A stretch of 22,435 nucleotides of DNA from Actinomortierella ambigua (taxonomy: Eukaryota; Mortierellomycota; Mortierellomycetes; Mortierellales; Mortierellaceae). Positions 20,240 through 22,435 of this stretch are shown here, one piece after another. A model generated the notes under the pieces. The model was not told the origin of the DNA. It saw nothing but the letters and a program-made list of their open reading frames with translations, and did no database searches. Each line of letters begins with the position of its first letter. Position 1 is the stretch's first letter. The stretch spans positions 1 through 22,435 of the forward strand of contig JAAAJB010000568.1 of assembly GCA_016098155.1 (NCBI GenBank), in the 5' to 3' direction. The position numbers and the translations under genes are program-made.

Positions 20240-20358
20240 CTACATATGCATAGCCTCACGAATCCGTTTAGCCTGTCCATAGACTTCGTCGCTGTCCCCA
20301 GGGTAGCAGAGTCGACTGGGTAAGGACCATGGTGGCAACGGACAATGCCGAGATGAAC
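20240..20358 (-). CDS. Possible orphan terminal exon of an unidentified minus-strand gene
   Basis: On the minus strand a strong 3' splice site (TTTCTTTCTTAG, ending at 20359) lies about 20 nt downstream of a CTAAC branch-point-like motif at 20383-20379. From there a 119-nt stretch in phase 1 reads SSRHCPLPPWSLP, then YPGDSDEVYGQAKRIREAM, and stops at a TAG at 20242-20240. The composition resembles a real C terminus, but I do not recognise the family. No convincing upstream exon with a matching donor was found; the flank to the right is occupied by repeats. Other frames of the same stretch also stay open, so this is tentative. Confidence 0.3.
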
Positions 20359-20530
20359 CTAAGAAAGAAAGTGTAATGGTTAGCATTGGAGGATCAAACA
20401 CAGCCACACAACTCCCTTGATGTTATTGTTGGAGGCCCCAGTCACCCAATGGTGAAAACAGCCACAGCCAAGTCGGGAAGCTTCTGGTGACATAGCCACC
20501 CCCGGAGGGACAGCATCGATAGCAACTCCA

Positions 20531-21031
20531 CCAACCCCTCAAGGGGATTGGAGAGGTCATGGAGAGGTAGTCCAGCGATTATGCCTGTCCTTATAGCCAA
20601 CTCAGGGTACCCAAGGTGCAGTCAACACACGATAGCTCGGGCTCAGCAGCACCACCAACCCTCATATGAGAGATTGGAGAGGTCATGGAGAGGTAGTCCA
20701 GCGATTATGCCTGTCCTTATAGCCAACTCAGGGGGACCCAAGGAGCTGAGCCTTTACTAACGCGATATGTCTCCCATCGGCCTCATCTTCCCAGCGAGGA
20801 GTGAACGTCGAGAGTGGATGGGGTCATATGGAGGGAAGACACCTTCATTCATTCATCCCTCATGGACCCACGAGTCTTATGGAGAGCATACTGGTCTAGA
20901 CACGATAGGAGTAGACCGGTTGCTCAAATCCTGCACCTCCATGTCGAAGCGAATCGCCAAAGAATGGAGAGGTAATGGAGAGGTAGTCCAGCGATTATGC
21001 CTGTCCTTATCGCCAACTCATGTACCCAAGG
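20531..21031. repeat. Three direct copies of a 70-90 bp repeat (20531-20616, 20654-20742, 20962-21031)
   Basis: All copies share the core GAGAGGTAGTCCAGCGATTA followed by TGCCTGTCCTTAT and GCCAACTCA, and end near ACCCAAGG. Copies 1 and 2 are nearly identical over the core and start 123 bp apart; copy 3 is more diverged and lacks the left arm. Copies 1 and 2 begin with an inverted repeat of the form CCAACC ... GATTGG whose central bases differ. The minus strand of the core reads ELAIRTGIIAGLPLH in one frame in all three copies, which could be chance or a remnant of coding sequence. Confidence 0.85.
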
Positions 21032-21095
21032 AGGACCCAGCTCACATCCACTTCTAATTTCGTGCTCAACGCCATGCTTGGCCCATCCGAATGCT

Positions 21096-21461
21096 ACCAT
21101 GACCTGTTGTTGCCTGAGCGGAACTCGATAATCGAGAGGGCGCAAATTGTAGATGGTGGGTGATGAAATGAGGGAAGGAGCACAAAAATAGTGGCAAGGG
21201 GGTCATTTGAAAATGCATACCCTCTCCTGCTCTGATACAGTCACGCCACCCCAAGGCGTGGTTCACATCATGCAGTACACCATATTGCCCACTGGTCACA
21301 TACACATTCACCTCCTCGGATAGGAGCGAGGTTCGCCTAAGACGCCGGCTGCTGATGACAGCTCCAGCACTGGACTGGAGGCTGTGTTTTTGTCGGTAGG
21401 TTTCCAAGAGCAAGGTGGTGCAGATAGCCTTGGTCGCGTGATACTGGCTACTGAATTTCAT
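21096..21461 (-). CDS. Doubtful small two-exon gene, unknown product
   Basis: On the minus strand an ATG at 21461 opens a frame beginning MKFSSQYHATKAICTTLLLE and reading through NVYVTSGQYGVLHDVNHALG to about 21221. There a GTATGC donor-like string could be joined in phase 1 to the CAG acceptor near 21116, ending NNRSW and TAG, for roughly 88 residues. Without splicing the same frame runs to a stop at 21066. No domain is recognised, the plus strand also has open frames here, and the start context is weak. It may be a gene fragment. Confidence 0.25.
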
Positions 21462-22281
21462 ACGCTTTCTTTGCTTGGCTTTGCTTTCTTCTTTATTCCA
21501 CTTAAGACCACTTTAACACGACACGGACCGCCGGCAGCGGAGAGGCTGTCGCTCGATTACACTAAAGCGATGCAAGACAATCCAGCCCCAGATGCAGACG
21601 CGTTTGTTAGCTTTATCCGTTCCAGGAACTCGTCGTCACGCTGGCTATCGATTATGAACGCATAGGCACGGCTCAAAGGGTACTCTGTGAGCGATGGTCC
21701 GCACACTTTCCTGGAGCCATTCGTCGATGTTCCAGCTCTCGTTGCAGGGTTCGAGTCGGCAAAAGGCCCTGACTTTTGAGGATGATCTTACCATGCCACC
21801 ACCCGCACCATTCTTACCCACACCAGCGCCACGTTCGCGCTCGAGCACTCCGAGCGCAAACGGCTCGGTAGCGTCGATGGCGCTGCAAAGATTACGCAAT
21901 GAGTTCCAAGCGAACTTCAACGCCTTTAAGGGCGACACATGGGCCCTGTCGTCCGGAACGGACGTTGACCGGACGATCGCACGACAGGTGCTGACAGCGG
22001 GCAGTGAGACGATGATGCACTCATTCATCATCGAAAACAGCGAGGAGATCACGGGCCTGTTTGGCGAGGCAGGGGATCGCCAGGAGCTGCACGACCGGCT
22101 AATACGGTGTCCATCGAAAGTCAAGGTGGCCTGCTCAAGTCATAGCCTTCATCAAGCAGTATGCAGAAGACAATCCTTTTTTCCCCTTTGGTCGGGATTA
22201 TGGTCCTGCCTTTCCTTGATCCTTGAATGTCTCTCGCTGCCATTTCTTGTTGACCATTGGTGCTCCTTAGAAGAGGGGTAG
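21384..22281 (+). pseudogene. Coding-like but frame-broken sequence, unknown product
   Basis: Several plus-strand frames read like protein in turn. The frame from 21384 gives DADAFVSFIRSRNSSSRWLS, ends at TAG 21663-21665, and continues in the same frame with ARLKGYSVSDGPHTFLEPFV until TGA at about 21778. The frame from 21694 gives a Pro/Ser-rich stretch, then LRNEFQANFNAFKGDTWALS, SSGTDVDRT and MMHSFIIENSEEITGLFG. Near 22115-22135 the protein-like frame shifts by one to AQVIAFIKQYAEDNPFFPFG, ending at TGA around 22220. The WALSSGT and HSFIIE patterns recall hypothetical proteins common in Mortierella-type genomes; this is memory-based inference. It may be a decayed gene or one with introns I could not place. 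Confidence 0.35.
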
Positions 22282-22435
22282 TTCCTTCCGTTCATCATCA
22301 CATTTATTTGACCTTTTTGTGATCTGATCCGCATCATATCTGTACACCTAAAAATAGTAGATCACCGTTTATACATACAATACTAGCAGCTTCGCCCAGC
22401 GGTCGCCCGCCGGGCTAATCTCTCTCACTTTCACA
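22282..22435. repeat. Right-edge segment with a GC-rich hairpin resembling a dispersed-element terminus
   Basis: At 22394-22415 the bases form two 4-bp stem blocks separated by one A/C mismatch, with a TCGC loop (GCCC-A-GCGG ... CCGC-C-GGGC). It follows ATACTAGCAGCTTC and is followed by TAAT. Hairpin modules of this look occur at the ends of dispersed repeats in several eukaryotes. The element, if present, continues outside the window. Confidence 0.35.

Noticed and set aside
22394..22419. Helitron 3' terminus (hairpin plus CTRRT)
   Set aside because: CTAAT overlaps the hairpin base instead of lying about 10 nt downstream, and no Rep/helicase sequence is in the window.
1..22435. tRNA, rRNA or CRISPR-like arrays
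   Set aside because: No cloverleaf-like or rRNA-like sequence and no regularly spaced repeat-spacer structure was found by eye.

Overview
The window is eukaryotic. Genes are split by many short introns (about 95-230 nt, GT-AG with one apparent GC-AG). Spacing is compact, and microsatellites and G or pyrimidine runs are common between genes. Protein content (NTE1, a metaxin-type protein, an FAD monooxygenase, PRMT5 and a UBR-box protein) points to a filamentous fungus. An early-diverging Mucoromycota or Mortierella-like lineage is my inference from the style of these proteins; no search was run.

Layout from left to right. (1) 1-3488, minus: N-terminal part of NTE1, a membrane-anchored lysophospholipase with cyclic-nucleotide-binding-like domains; the catalytic patatin domain lies beyond the left edge. 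It has an in-frame TAA inside the second CNB-like domain. (2) 4542-6180, plus: a metaxin/Sam37-like mitochondrial outer-membrane protein, divergent from NTE1 across about 1 kb holding an AAG microsatellite. (3) 6474-8998, minus: a seven-exon FAD-dependent monooxygenase with a low-complexity tail, convergent with the metaxin gene. (4) 9589-12374, minus: a complete six-exon PRMT5 protein arginine methyltransferase. (5) 13547-19933, plus: a ten-exon gene for a 1,752-residue protein with six consecutive UBR-type zinc modules followed by a PMT/SDF2-like MIR domain, and no RING or HECT module that I could see. This is the most unusual object here. (6) 19934-22435: mostly non-coding, with three copies of a 70-90 bp repeat, a possible orphan terminal exon on the minus strand, a doubtful small minus-strand gene, broken coding-like sequence on the plus strand, and a GC-rich hairpin at the right edge that resembles the end of a dispersed element.

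The five main genes are not an operon or an obvious functional cluster. They act in lipid turnover, mitochondrial protein import, oxidation of small molecules, arginine methylation and, by inference, degron or zinc-finger-mediated recognition. PRMT5 and the UBR-MIR gene diverge from one 1.2-kb promoter region rich in GA/CT, GGCA and CA repeats. Exon joins were chosen by splice motif, phase consistency and continuity of family motifs, and are unconfirmed by RNA.
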